DNA of 64,000 bases from Sphingobacterium composti. GTDB taxonomy: Bacteria > Bacteroidota > Bacteroidia > Sphingobacteriales > Sphingobacteriaceae. The position numbers and the translations under genes were made by a program. Of this stretch, positions 18,141-26,666 are shown piece by piece. Where the stretch lies: positions 30,224-94,223 of the forward strand of contig NZ_WUQZ01000015.1 in assembly GCF_009829075.1 (NCBI RefSeq). Direction: 5' to 3'. Below the pieces are notes generated by a model. The model searched no databases and was not told where the DNA came from. It saw nothing but the letters and a program-made list of their open reading frames with translations. Each line of letters begins with the position of its first letter. Positions within the stretch are counted from its first letter, which is position 1.

Positions 18141-18254
18141 ATGATGCACTTATTTAATGATCCAACTGTGGCTGTAATGGGCATGCTAGGACTGGGAGTC
18201 GCTGGTATAGCACTGATCAAAGTCTATTCTAAAATTATTTCAAAATTACATTAG
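18141..18254 (+). CDS. 37-residue single-pass membrane peptide
   Basis: The frame encodes 37 residues starting MMHLFNDPTVAVMG (or from the second Met at 18144). A glycine-rich hydrophobic helix (about residues 9-27, with MLGLGVAGIALI) and a short basic tail KVYSKIISKLH follow. It is followed 20 nt later by a strong intrinsic terminator and stands alone between divergent genes, which argues for a real gene. I recognise no family. Position beside the metal receptor and TonB is suggestive, not proof, of a shared role. Confidence 0.6.
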   Translation: MMHLFNDPTVAVMGMLGLGVAGIALIKVYSKIISKLH

Positions 18255-18274
18255 AATCCAAAAACAGAATAAGG

Positions 18275-18304
18275 AAACTCTAACCTATGTGTTAGAGTTT
18301 TTTT
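18275..18304 (+). terminator. intrinsic terminator after the 37-residue peptide gene
   Basis: A perfect 10-bp stem (18275-18284 with 18291-18300) with a 6-nt loop is followed by a T-tract to 18304. Confidence 0.88.
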
Positions 18305-18373
18305 ATGGAAATACTTGCAGTTAGACATCATATTGATATATAACAAATTTTATAAACCTTAATTGTTACTATC

Positions 18374-19237
18374 ATGATGTTTTTCAAATCGTCGATTTAT
18401 TCAAAAGATTGGATGGATATAGTATTTGCCAATCGCAATAGAGAGTATGGAGCTTATCAATTGAGACAAATGTCTGGTAAGGCTACTAATATAGCTTTAA
18501 TTATTGTTTTTACAGTTGTAGGAGGTTTGTGTGGCATATCATTAATTGAAAAAGCGGAAGATGCACCTACACTTCTCACTGATAAATTTTCACACACAAT
18601 TACTATCGAGCATGAAGTCAATTTGCAAGAAGAAATTATTGAGATTAAGCCAGAAGAAGCGAAAGTCCAACAAATAGCGAAGGACGTTTCAGCAAAAGAT
18701 CTAATAAAATATACTGAAATCAACCCTACAGATAAGATAAATGTAACGGAGGATATTGCAGCAGAGAGCGAAGTGTTGGATAAACAAAAATTACTTTCAT
18801 CGTTTACTGCCAAAGGTCAGAAAGGGGGAGAGCTCATAGCTCGAGGTACTTTTGGGGTTCGTAAACAAGATGGAGGTTCAATTGGACGATCAATTGCTGA
18901 TGAGGAAGGTACGGCTAAGGGAGACACATTTACGGCAGTGGAAATTATGCCTGCACCCACAGAAGGAATGCCTGCTTTTATACAATGGATAGCGACTAAT
19001 TATACTTTTCCTCAAGCTGCATTGGACAACAATGTGAAAGGTGTGATACAAGTGAAGTTCATTGTAGAGAAGGATGGTAGCTTGAGTTCCTTTGAAGTGC
19101 TACGGGATATGGGGTTGGGTACAGGAAAAGAAGCCGTAAGGCTATTACAAAAGGCTAAGAAGTGGAATCCAGGTGTCCAAAATGGAAGGCCTGTTCGAGT
19201 GACATTCTCTCTTCCTATTCGATTAAGTATAAATTAG
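18374..19237 (+). CDS. TonB energy transducer
   Basis: This 287-aa inner-membrane protein transfers proton-motive energy to outer-membrane receptors. A cytoplasmic N-terminus typical of Bacteroidota TonBs (WMDIVFANRNREYGAYQLR) precedes a transmembrane helix (about 38-58). A charged periplasmic linker (60-200) leads to the TonB C-terminal domain (about 200-287; FIQWIATNYTFPQAAL and VKGVIQVKFIVEKDGS). No exbB/exbD is adjacent. It faces the anti-sigma-like gene, whose C-terminus resembles the same domain, and lies near the HMA receptor it may energise. Confidence 0.93.
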   Translation: MMFFKSSIYSKDWMDIVFANRNREYGAYQLRQMSGKATNIALIIVFTVVGGLCGISLIEKAEDAPTLLTDKFSHTITIEHEVNLQEEIIEIKPEEAKVQQIAKDVSAKDLIKYTEINPTDKINVTEDIAAESEVLDKQKLLSSFTAKGQKGGELIARGTFGVRKQDGGSIGRSIADEEGTAKGDTFTAVEIMPAPTEGMPAFIQWIATNYTFPQAALDNNVKGVIQVKFIVEKDGSLSSFEVLRDMGLGTGKEAVRLLQKAKKWNPGVQNGRPVRVTFSLPIRLSIN

Positions 19238-19249
19238 GTTAGATTTTTG

Positions 19250-19286
19250 ATTCTGAAGAAGCATTATTTTTGCGCTTCTTCAGAAT
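19250..19286. terminator. 13-bp inverted repeat between tonB and the anti-sigma-like gene
   Basis: A perfect 13-bp stem (19250-19262 with 19274-19286) has an 11-nt loop containing the minus-strand stop codon. Neither side has a strong T-tract, so it is a weak bidirectional terminator or an mRNA 3'-end stabiliser. Confidence 0.5.
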
Positions 19287-20454
19287 TTATTCGTATAAAA
19301 GTTGGGTGGTTAGGATCTTTATTTTCCCAAGTTGGTCCATTTTTAAGAATATCGATAATTACGGCATTCAGTTTAGGATTTGATGAGGTTTTTATTTCAA
19401 TGTTAGTAGGCTTCATTTGAGCGTCTAAATCGAAGGAAATATTTACATTATATGTTGTAAATCCTTTTTTATTGAGTTGAACTTTCATGTATACATTAAA
19501 TGTTGCCCATCCACATGAAGGACTACCATTTTGGATAGGTTTTGCTACTAATGCATCAATTCCATCAGATGAGGATACAATTCTTGCGTTTCCATGTTTT
19601 TTACTTGCAAGAGAATTACCCGTAATTAACACTTCACTTAATGTATTTTCAGATTGCTTTTCTTTCAAATCAACTTTATTTTCTATAGTCTGGCGTGAAA
19701 GGACGGCCGAAAGATTGGCTTTGGTCTGTGGATCAAGATCCAAGCGTTGCAAATCAGCTTGAGTTTTCGCAATATTCGTATTTGGAGTCGGAGTTCCTGT
19801 TCCTACTTTTGCCGTCAAGAGTTCAGTTTGGGGACTTTTTGTTTCACTTCGTGGAGTTAGCTCGATTACCTCGGCTTCGTCTTTATTTAAATATTTAGGG
19901 CCTTCAATGACCACTTGCATTTTGGGTTTAGCTTGATATACCAATAGTTTCTTTTTAGCAATCGGCTCCGTAGAAACGACTTTTGAAGACTTGTCTTGAT
20001 TTTGTACCAGTGTATTTTCTTTGGTGATACTATCCTTGCCAGAGAATACTACTAAACTTGAGTCCGCAATTTCTGGGATAACACTATTATTTTCTGAATC
20101 GTGTGGTTCAAAAGTTATTGATTCATCCCCAACTCGAGTAGCGGGTGAGTCATTATAAATAAAATATATTCCACCTATTGTAAATAATGCGATTATTGAT
20201 GCAGCGACAAAATATTTTTTGAGATTAAATACTTTAGCTTTACTATGTTTTGTAACGATTATCTCTATTTGGTCATGTAATGCAGCTGTCGGAGGAGAGC
20301 TTTTTAAAAATTTCTCTGTATCTAAACCTTCGATAATATCCATTAGCATTTCATCATCATGCATAGCACGCTCAATCTCATACATTTCTGTAGGAGAAAG
20401 TTCGCCATTTACATATTGACGTAGGTAATTGATATCAGAACTAAATTTGCTCAT
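19264..20454 (-). CDS. membrane anti-sigma-like protein with TonB-C-like C-terminus
   Basis: The 396 residues begin with a cytoplasmic helical segment (YLRQYVNGELSPTEMYEIER) like Bacteroidota anti-sigma factors. A transmembrane helix (about 83-104) and a long low-complexity periplasmic region follow. The C-terminal domain (about 310-396) has features resembling a TonB C-terminal fold (FNVYMKVQLNKKGF, then ILKNGPTWE). The gene starts 14 nt before the end of the ECF sigma gene, so the pair is translationally coupled, typical of sigma/anti-sigma units. The role as anti-sigma factor is inferred from position and topology. Confidence 0.72.
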   Translation of the reverse strand: MSKFSSDINYLRQYVNGELSPTEMYEIERAMHDDEMLMDIIEGLDTEKFLKSSPPTAALHDQIEIIVTKHSKAKVFNLKKYFVAASIIALFTIGGIYFIYNDSPATRVGDESITFEPHDSENNSVIPEIADSSLVVFSGKDSITKENTLVQNQDKSSKVVSTEPIAKKKLLVYQAKPKMQVVIEGPKYLNKDEAEVIELTPRSETKSPQTELLTAKVGTGTPTPNTNIAKTQADLQRLDLDPQTKANLSAVLSRQTIENKVDLKEKQSENTLSEVLITGNSLASKKHGNARIVSSSDGIDALVAKPIQNGSPSCGWATFNVYMKVQLNKKGFTTYNVNISFDLDAQMKPTNIEIKTSSNPKLNAVIIDILKNGPTWENKDPNHPTFIRINSEEAQK

Positions 20455-21025
20455 CCGCTTTTTCCATGCAATTTTTTAAATTCCTTTTCCCATTTTGGAT
20501 ATAACTTTTCACATCATTCATCGAGAAACCAGTTATTTCAACGACTTCTTTATAGCATTTTTCATTGATAAAAAACAAATCAATGCTTATTCGCTGTTTC
20601 TCAGGAAGCTTTTCTATACAGTTTTCTAGCTGCGATAATCGTTCCTCTTTTTCAGCATAACTTTCATGTGGATGCAAATTATTCGGAAAATCCACAAATT
20701 CACTTGTAGAAACTTCAAAATTATTTTTCCCTGCACGCAATTCCATTAGGCAAAAATTTTTTGCGACTACATAAAGCCATTTTGGAAAGTCTTGTATAGT
20801 TTGTTTTTTTACTTTGACTATGAGTTGCTCAAATAGTTGTATCACAGCATCCTTACTCTTCTCTTCATCTTTGAAATAGCGTAGGCATACATAATATACC
20901 ATCTCGCTATGTCGCGCGTACAACTCCCCCAAAAGTGATAAATCATTATCGGAAATATATTTTTCCAACAAAGATTCGTCTGTTTCTTTGCTATGAGATG
21001 AGCCATTTAGTTTCATAATCGGCAT
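20441..21025 (-). CDS. ECF-type RNA polymerase sigma factor
   Basis: This 194-aa sigma-70-like protein has region 2 (about 16-85; LGELYARHSEMVYYVCLRYF and later PKWLYVVAKNFCL) and region 4 (about 125-185; IEKLPEKQRISIDLFF, then a helix-turn-helix with FSMNDVKSYIQNGKRNL). It directs polymerase to a small regulon and overlaps the downstream anti-sigma-like gene by 14 nt. The VWA gene is divergent, 77 bp away, and is a likely target or partner. A second in-frame Met at position 4 could be the true start. Confidence 0.92.
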   Translation of the reverse strand: MPIMKLNGSSHSKETDESLLEKYISDNDLSLLGELYARHSEMVYYVCLRYFKDEEKSKDAVIQLFEQLIVKVKKQTIQDFPKWLYVVAKNFCLMELRAGKNNFEVSTSEFVDFPNNLHPHESYAEKEERLSQLENCIEKLPEKQRISIDLFFINEKCYKEVVEITGFSMNDVKSYIQNGKRNLKNCMEKADEQI

Positions 21026-21102
21026 GAAAATAATTTTTTTTTCTTGATTATGGAAATTTCATTTTTTCTGCATCCATTAGGAAAATTAAATAAGAATTTA
21101 AT

Positions 21103-23019
21103 ATGAAAAGACTAATAATATTATTTATGGTTTGTTTTGCTATAGTAGCGAAAGGACAAAATTTGATTACGATCAAAGGAAAAGTTTCTGATAAGGATAC
21201 AAAATCAGCAATCGTTGGAGTATCGGTGGTATCAAATAATAAGAAAAATGTACTGACTAATGAAAACGGAGAATTTGACATACCTTCTTTCAAAGGAGAT
21301 ACTCTAGAATTTCAGTATTTAGGATATGTAAGCGTTAAATATTTAGTTAATGATGCTAAGTCAATTAATATATTTTTGGAGAAAGATAATTCTCAATTGT
21401 TAGAAGAGGTGGCTGTCACCGGTTATGCTAAACTAAACAAGGAATCGGTAGTAGGTTCTGCTCCTCCATCTCAATTTACAGATTTACTGCAAGGTCGAGT
21501 AGCTAGAATGAATGTACAAACTAATTACGGTACACCTGGAATCAGAGGAAGTTTAACAATAAGGGGAGTGGGAAGAGTAGAACAAAATACAGAATCTTAT
21601 AAAGGCTTTGAGGAAAACAATTTTGTCAGTCCAATAAAAGAAGCTCTGTCTACTTTTGCGGCCGATGTAGATGTGGCATCTTATAATAATGTGAAGAGAT
21701 TTTTAAACTCAGGAGCTTTGCCTCCTGCAGATGCTGTTCGTATCGAAGAAATGATTAATTATTTTCAATACGAAATGCCGACGCCAGAAGGAAATAATCC
21801 AGTCGCTATAAAAACTGAATTATCACCTTCCCCTTGGAATGATAAACATCAACTTCTGCGTATTTCCTTAAAGGCTAAAGATATTCCAAAAGATAATTTA
21901 CCTGCTTCTAATTTTGTGTTCTTGATTGATGTTTCTGGTTCGATGTATGACACAAACAAATTGCCATTGGTGAAATCATCATTAAAGTTGTTAGTAGATC
22001 AGCTACGTGATAAGGATAAAGTGGCAATTGTAACCTATGCCGGCAATGCACAGATAAAATTAGAAAGTACAACCGGTGATCAGAAAATGAAAATTAAAGA
22101 AATTATCGATGGTCTTGAAGCTGGAGGATCAACAGCAGGTGGCGACGGCTTGAAAATGGCATATAATTTGGCTCGTCAAAATTTCTTTAAAAATGGGAAT
22201 AATAGAATTGTGATGGCTACAGATGGCGATTTCAATGTAGGTGCTTCAAGTGACGCTGATATGGAGAAGTTAATCGAGAGAGAGCGTGAGTCTGGAGTAA
22301 ATATTTCTATTTTGGGCTATGGCATGGGCAATTATAAAGATAGCAAATTGGAATTGTTGGCAAATAAGGGTCGTGGCAATTATGCTTATATCAATGATAT
22401 TTCAGAAGCACGAAAAGCCATGATTTCTGAATTTGGAGGTACAATGTTTACTGTGGCTAAAGACGTTAAGATTCAAGTGGAGTTTAATCCAAAATACGTG
22501 CAGTATTATCGTTTGGTAGGATATGAAAATAGATTGATGGCTGCTGAGGATTTCAATAATGACAAAAAGATTGGTGGCGATATGGGTGTCGGGCATGTAG
22601 TTACAGCGATTTATGATATTATTCCTGTCGGTGTGAAAAGTGAGGAAGTAGGTTCTGTCGACCCATTGAAATATCAAGAAGCAAAACCGAAAAATATCTC
22701 AAATTCTTCATTAGAATTAGCAACAGTCAAATTCAGATACAAAGATCCAAATGGAGATAAGTCAAAATTGCAAGAGCAAATTGTGTTACACAATGATTTG
22801 AAAACTATGAGTGAGGACTTTAATTTTGCAACAGCGGTAGCTGAATTGGGAATGTTATTACGAAATTCAGCATATAAACAACAAGCTAATTTTGATTCTC
22901 TTATTAAGCGCGCAAAACAAAGCAAGGGTACAGATGACGAAGGCTATCGTGCTGAATTTATCAAAATAGCAGAAAACGCTAAAGCTTTAATGAAGAGCAA
23001 TGATTTAGTTAAAAATTAG
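21103..23019 (+). CDS. VWA-domain protein with carboxypeptidase-D-like and truncated plug domains
   Basis: A 638-aa exported protein: signal peptide (1-19), carboxypeptidase-D-like beta-sandwich (about 20-95), then a short SusC-type plug start (about 97-160, LLEEVAVTGYAKLNKESV and GSLTIRGVG). A YfbK-like VWA region follows, with the MIDAS motif DVSGSM at 276-281 and a C-terminal domain (about 450-630). There is no beta-barrel, so it is not a receptor. Similar VWA proteins lie next to sigma factors in Bacteroidota (from memory), and here the sigma/anti-sigma pair is divergent. Function unknown; probably periplasmic or surface protein interaction. Confidence 0.86.
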   Translation: MKRLIILFMVCFAIVAKGQNLITIKGKVSDKDTKSAIVGVSVVSNNKKNVLTNENGEFDIPSFKGDTLEFQYLGYVSVKYLVNDAKSINIFLEKDNSQLLEEVAVTGYAKLNKESVVGSAPPSQFTDLLQGRVARMNVQTNYGTPGIRGSLTIRGVGRVEQNTESYKGFEENNFVSPIKEALSTFAADVDVASYNNVKRFLNSGALPPADAVRIEEMINYFQYEMPTPEGNNPVAIKTELSPSPWNDKHQLLRISLKAKDIPKDNLPASNFVFLIDVSGSMYDTNKLPLVKSSLKLLVDQLRDKDKVAIVTYAGNAQIKLESTTGDQKMKIKEIIDGLEAGGSTAGGDGLKMAYNLARQNFFKNGNNRIVMATDGDFNVGASSDADMEKLIERERESGVNISILGYGMGNYKDSKLELLANKGRGNYAYINDISEARKAMISEFGGTMFTVAKDVKIQVEFNPKYVQYYRLVGYENRLMAAEDFNNDKKIGGDMGVGHVVTAIYDIIPVGVKSEEVGSVDPLKYQEAKPKNISNSSLELATVKFRYKDPNGDKSKLQEQIVLHNDLKTMSEDFNFATAVAELGMLLRNSAYKQQANFDSLIKRAKQSKGTDDEGYRAEFIKIAENAKALMKSNDLVKN

Positions 23020-23029
23020 AAAAAGTTTT

Positions 23030-23075
23030 AGAAAGTATCATCCTCAACCACATGAGGTATGGTACTTTCTTTATT
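23030..23075. terminator. terminator between the VWA gene and the EamA transporter
   Basis: A long imperfect stem: 23030-23040 pairs with 23060-23070 (one G-T pair), plus an inner 4-bp stem (23042-23045 with 23054-23057). It is followed by a T-rich stretch and lies between convergent genes. Confidence 0.75.
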
Positions 23076-23970
23076 AAAGTCTATTATCTTTCTTCTTATA
23101 ATTTGTCCATACAACTACAGAAAGAATAAATCCTACACCTAGCCATTGCAATAATGAAACATTTTCATGTAATACATAGTAGGACATAGCAACAGCTACC
23201 GGCAACTCTACAGCACTTAAGATAGAACCTAAAGCCAAATCAATTTTGGGCATACCATAAGCAAATAGAAAAGGAGGTAATACCGTTCCAAATAAAGCCA
23301 ATAATATTCCATATTGATAAATTTGTGCATCAACGTTAATCGATAGTAAGGAAACTGGTTGCAACAATAGAAATATAAAAATAAAAGCTCCGGATACCAT
23401 CAAAGCACTTTTTTGCACTGGAGGGTAATCATTCCCGACTTTACCATTGACCATAAGAAAAATGGAATAGGCTAATGCTGCGAATAAACCATAAGCAATT
23501 CCAATGGGAGAAATTTCCTGAATTGTAGATTCTAATGCGCCGGTTGCAAATAACGTTGCAATCAAAATTAATATAATACCAATAAAATGTTTTTTAGTAG
23601 GCTTTTGTTTAAAAAATAAGTAATTAATCAATGCGCCAATCCAAATAAATTGCATCAACAAGACAATAGCGACGGAGGCGGGAACAAGTTCCACACATTT
23701 ATAGTAAAGGACACTTACGATTCCAGTAGAAATTCCAGCAATTCCTATTTTCCAAAAAGGAGTTTTACGTTGGTATTTTGAAAAGTCAACTTTGCAAATT
23801 TTCATGATGATGAAAATTATCCACAAAATCAGCATTCCCAACATCGCCTGAACTCCTGTAACTTCACCCAAAGAAAAACCTGCAGCATAGGCTTTTTTTA
23901 CAAAAGTAGATAATATACCAAAACTTGCTGCCCCAATAAAGACAGCAATAGCGCCTTGAAATTGTTTCAT
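23074..23970 (-). CDS. EamA-family (DMT) transporter
   Basis: The 298 residues make ten hydrophobic helices in two EamA repeats (about 5-140 and 150-290), the drug/metabolite transporter plan. The substrate is not predictable; family members export amino acids or metabolites. The C-terminus is short and basic (NYKKKDNRL), as usual for a cytoplasmic end. A TACTTTTG box 4 nt before the ATG predicts a leaderless transcript. Confidence 0.9.
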   Translation of the reverse strand: MKQFQGAIAVFIGAASFGILSTFVKKAYAAGFSLGEVTGVQAMLGMLILWIIFIIMKICKVDFSKYQRKTPFWKIGIAGISTGIVSVLYYKCVELVPASVAIVLLMQFIWIGALINYLFFKQKPTKKHFIGIILILIATLFATGALESTIQEISPIGIAYGLFAALAYSIFLMVNGKVGNDYPPVQKSALMVSGAFIFIFLLLQPVSLLSINVDAQIYQYGILLALFGTVLPPFLFAYGMPKIDLALGSILSAVELPVAVAMSYYVLHENVSLLQWLGVGFILSVVVWTNYKKKDNRL

Positions 23971-23974
23971 GCTC

Positions 23975-23982
23975 CAAAAGTA
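23975..23982 (-). promoter_or_regulatory. -7 promoter box of the EamA transporter, leaderless type
   Basis: TACTTTTG on the minus strand, then 4 nt, then the ATG at 23970. A DnaA-like 9-mer TGTGGATAA (23992-24000) lies just upstream; a single copy is weak evidence. Confidence 0.55.
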
Positions 23983-24046
23983 GCTAACTATTGTGGATAA
24001 AAATAATTAGTTGATTCACAGTCTATGAGTAGTTTTGTTATTTTAG

Positions 24047-24607
24047 ATGAATATGATGAGGCAATTACAATTTTTTATTGTTCCGATATGTTTTTTATTT
24101 ATTCTAGGTTCTTGCGGAGCTAAAAGAAAATCTTCGGTAACGGGACCAAGTAAAACTACAGTAGAAAGACCATCATCTGGCAAAAGAGCTGATGTAAAGC
24201 AATATTATGCGGATCTGTTAGGCACCAATCCAAAAGAATTGAACGTTTTGCTTTATGAGTTTGTTGATGAATGGATGGGAAGTCCGCATCGGATGGGGGG
24301 GCAGACCAAATCAGGTATAGATTGTTCAGGTTTTGTAGGGGTGATTTATCAACAGGTCTATGGTAAAAATTTGCCTCGAAGCTCGCGCGATATGGCAGAT
24401 GTGATTAAAAGAAAATATGATAATCAACTGAAAGAAGGGGATTTAGTGTTCTTCTCCTTTGGTGGAAAAGTGATTGACCATGTCGGAATTTACTTACACA
24501 ATGACAAATTTGTACATGTATCTACTAAGCAAGGAGTGGTCATATCCAACTTAAAAGATCCTTGGTATTATAAATATTTTACACGCTGCGGTACCCCACA
24601 ATTATAA
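24047..24607 (+). CDS. NlpC/P60 cell-wall hydrolase lipoprotein
   Basis: A 186-aa lipoprotein (lipobox ILGSC, Cys23) with a C40 peptidase domain (about 65-186). The catalytic Cys93 is in IDCSGFVGVIY and His145 in VIDHVGIYL, with a third polar residue expected near His157. NlpC/P60 enzymes cut the D-Glu/meso-DAP bond in peptidoglycan peptides. A TAGTTTTG box at 24030-24037 lies close upstream. Three in-frame ATGs (24047, 24053, 24056) compete as start; the later ones leave a more usual leader. Confidence 0.92.
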   Translation: MNMMRQLQFFIVPICFLFILGSCGAKRKSSVTGPSKTTVERPSSGKRADVKQYYADLLGTNPKELNVLLYEFVDEWMGSPHRMGGQTKSGIDCSGFVGVIYQQVYGKNLPRSSRDMADVIKRKYDNQLKEGDLVFFSFGGKVIDHVGIYLHNDKFVHVSTKQGVVISNLKDPWYYKYFTRCGTPQL

Positions 24608-24686
24608 TATCCGTTTGTAGAAGTAATACAAATGTCAATTGTAAGCACTTAATCTGCGAATACATCAATAGTGAAGACAATTTGTG

Positions 24687-24694
24687 TATTTTTG
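24687..24694 (+). promoter_or_regulatory. -7 promoter box that decides the start of the 24717 gene
   Basis: TATTTTTG at 24687-24694 overlaps the first codons of the longer frame beginning with GTG at 24684. The real start must be downstream, and the ATG at 24717 fits. Confidence 0.6.
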
Positions 24695-24716
24695 CGAGCA
24701 TATTATAATTAATGTC

Positions 24717-25217
24717 ATGACTAGTAAATCAAAAAGAATCTTTTTAGCCATTTGTATTATTGTTCCATTTTTTATCTATTGTTGGGTTTATTACTCTTCG
24801 ATGGTAAAAAATGCACCTTATCGATTTGCAGATTTCGAATCTATCGAATTGACTTATGGTACGCCAGGTGAAATGTTGAATAAATATGATTCTAAAACTG
24901 CTATTTATCAATTTTTGACAAAGGATGATAAAGTACTGGAAGATACAGTGAAATTTAGAAAGGATGATTTATTGTATTTGCATCGTAAGGCGATGGAATT
25001 AGGTTTTTGGAATGTGGATGACGATATGACTACTCCAAGAGCAAATGCGGAAGAAGGTAAAAATGTTCCTCGTTATATTTTAAAATATACATATAAAGAA
25101 AAGTCTAAGGAAGTTGTTTTAGATGCGGATTATGCTGGAACTCAAAAAATGAAAGACGCGGCAAAATCAACTATAGATGCGGTAATCACGATGATCGCAG
25201 AAGCACAAGCAAGATAA
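24717..25217 (+). CDS. membrane-anchored protein of unknown function
   Basis: From ATG 24717 the protein has 166 residues. A short basic N-terminus (MTSKSKR) precedes a single transmembrane or signal-anchor helix (about 8-26, IFLAICIIVPFFIYCWVYY). The soluble domain of about 135 residues contains YGTPGEMLNKYDSK and GFWNVDDDM. It looks like a periplasmic beta-rich domain. I recognise no family. The longer GTG-started version is rejected because the promoter lies inside it. It is a single-gene unit ended by the terminator at 25249. Confidence 0.7.
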   Translation: MTSKSKRIFLAICIIVPFFIYCWVYYSSMVKNAPYRFADFESIELTYGTPGEMLNKYDSKTAIYQFLTKDDKVLEDTVKFRKDDLLYLHRKAMELGFWNVDDDMTTPRANAEEGKNVPRYILKYTYKEKSKEVVLDADYAGTQKMKDAAKSTIDAVITMIAEAQAR

Positions 25218-25248
25218 TTTTAAATAAGGAAATTTTAATATAATATAA

Positions 25249-25276
25249 AAGGGGAAATCAGTTGATTTCCCCTTTC
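25249..25276. terminator. bidirectional terminator before the nucleoside transporter
   Basis: A 13-bp stem (25249-25261 with 25264-25276), rich in G4/C4 with flanking A and T runs, lies between convergent genes. Confidence 0.85.
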
Positions 25277-25280
25277 GCGT

Positions 25281-26657
25281 TTAATGCGTTATATTATCCA
25301 CTTCTTGTGGATTGTGTTTGTGTTTGAATAGTATTGCAAAAGCTATTACTATCAATAATGTATAACCAGCAAAAGCAAGCCAGATATTATGCCAATCTTT
25401 CAAATAAAGAACTTCACTGAAAAAACCATTTTCGATTGATATACCTTTGCTGCTAATGAATTCTAAGAACTTATAATTGTCAACTGTAGTTTCTAATCGG
25501 GTAGCTAGATCATTCACATTGTTAAATCCTTGTGTGAAATATTTATCAATCAGCCAGCCCGAAGCTACCGAACCAAATACCGCGCCGAAACCGTTGGTCA
25601 TCATCATAAACAAACCTTGAGCTGATGATCTGATTTTCGAATCCGTAGAACTTTCGACAAATAATGAACCTGATATATTGAAGAAATCAAATGCTAATCC
25701 ATAGACGATACAAGATAAAATAATCATCCACAATCCATCAGATGGGTTGCCAAAGGCGAATAGTCCAAAACGAAGCACCCAAGCAATCATCGCAAATAAC
25801 ATTACATTACGTATACCAAATCTCTTCAAAAAGAATGGGATAGCTAAGATGAATAATGTTTCAGAGATTTGAGAGATAGACATGATTATGGTTGAGCCTT
25901 CAACGACAAGCGAGCTTGCATATTTCGGATAGAAAGCAAACTCACTCAAAAATACATCTCCGTAGGCATTAGTCAATTGCAAAGCTGCTCCCAAAAACAT
26001 GGAAAAAATAAAGAATAAGGCCATTTTGTAATTAGCGAACAACTTGAATGCTTCCAAACCCAACAATTCAGTCCATTTAGAATTCTCTTTGATCAATCGT
26101 TGTGGTGGACATTTAGGAATCATAAAAATGGAATATAAAGCAAGGGTGATTGATCCAGCTGCTGCGATATAAAACTGTAATTCTGTTGCTTTATTACCTG
26201 AAAGGTTCGTTATCCACATCGCTGCTATAAACCCAACAGTTCCCCACACGCGGATAGGAGGAAAAGCTTTAATCAAATCATATTTTGCCGATGTCAATGA
26301 ACTATAAGCTATCGAATTGGACAAAGCTAGCGTGGGCATATAACAACACATTGCTGCAAGAATTACGGTAAAGAAAGTGTTTGGGTTATCTACTTGGGCG
26401 AGGTAAATCAAACATATGGCGTAAAGAAAATGCAATAGCGAATATAATTTTTCCGCATTGACCCATCGGTCAGCTATTATTCCAATTAGCGTCGGCATAA
26501 AAAGTGAAGCGATTCCCATTGTCGCGAATATTGCTCCAAATTGAGTTCCATCCCAATTTTTTGTGCCGAACCAGTAGTTAGCTATTGTAATTAACCACGC
26601 TCCCCATACAAAGAACTGCAGGAAGTTCATAATGGTGAGTCTTAATTTGATAGACAT
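25281..26657 (-). CDS. MFS nucleoside transporter (NupG-like)
   Basis: A 458-aa twelve-helix major-facilitator protein of the nucleoside:H+ symporter type. The N-terminal LTIMNFLQFFVWGAWLIT, the GIIADRWVN loop between helices 2 and 3, and the later GLFMMMTNGFGAVFGS match that family. It imports nucleosides across the inner membrane. It lies 9 nt after the bifunctional-nuclease gene on the same strand, so the two are co-transcribed, which links nucleic-acid breakdown and nucleoside uptake (inference). Confidence 0.9.
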   Translation of the reverse strand: MSIKLRLTIMNFLQFFVWGAWLITIANYWFGTKNWDGTQFGAIFATMGIASLFMPTLIGIIADRWVNAEKLYSLLHFLYAICLIYLAQVDNPNTFFTVILAAMCCYMPTLALSNSIAYSSLTSAKYDLIKAFPPIRVWGTVGFIAAMWITNLSGNKATELQFYIAAAGSITLALYSIFMIPKCPPQRLIKENSKWTELLGLEAFKLFANYKMALFFIFSMFLGAALQLTNAYGDVFLSEFAFYPKYASSLVVEGSTIIMSISQISETLFILAIPFFLKRFGIRNVMLFAMIAWVLRFGLFAFGNPSDGLWMIILSCIVYGLAFDFFNISGSLFVESSTDSKIRSSAQGLFMMMTNGFGAVFGSVASGWLIDKYFTQGFNNVNDLATRLETTVDNYKFLEFISSKGISIENGFFSEVLYLKDWHNIWLAFAGYTLLIVIAFAILFKHKHNPQEVDNITH

Positions 26658-26666
26658 AATATTATT

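Noticed and set aside
23817..26218. Single DnaA-consensus 9-mers (TTATCCACA or complement) at 23817, 23992 and near 26210.
   Set aside because: They are isolated, two lie inside coding sequence, and no origin features surround them.
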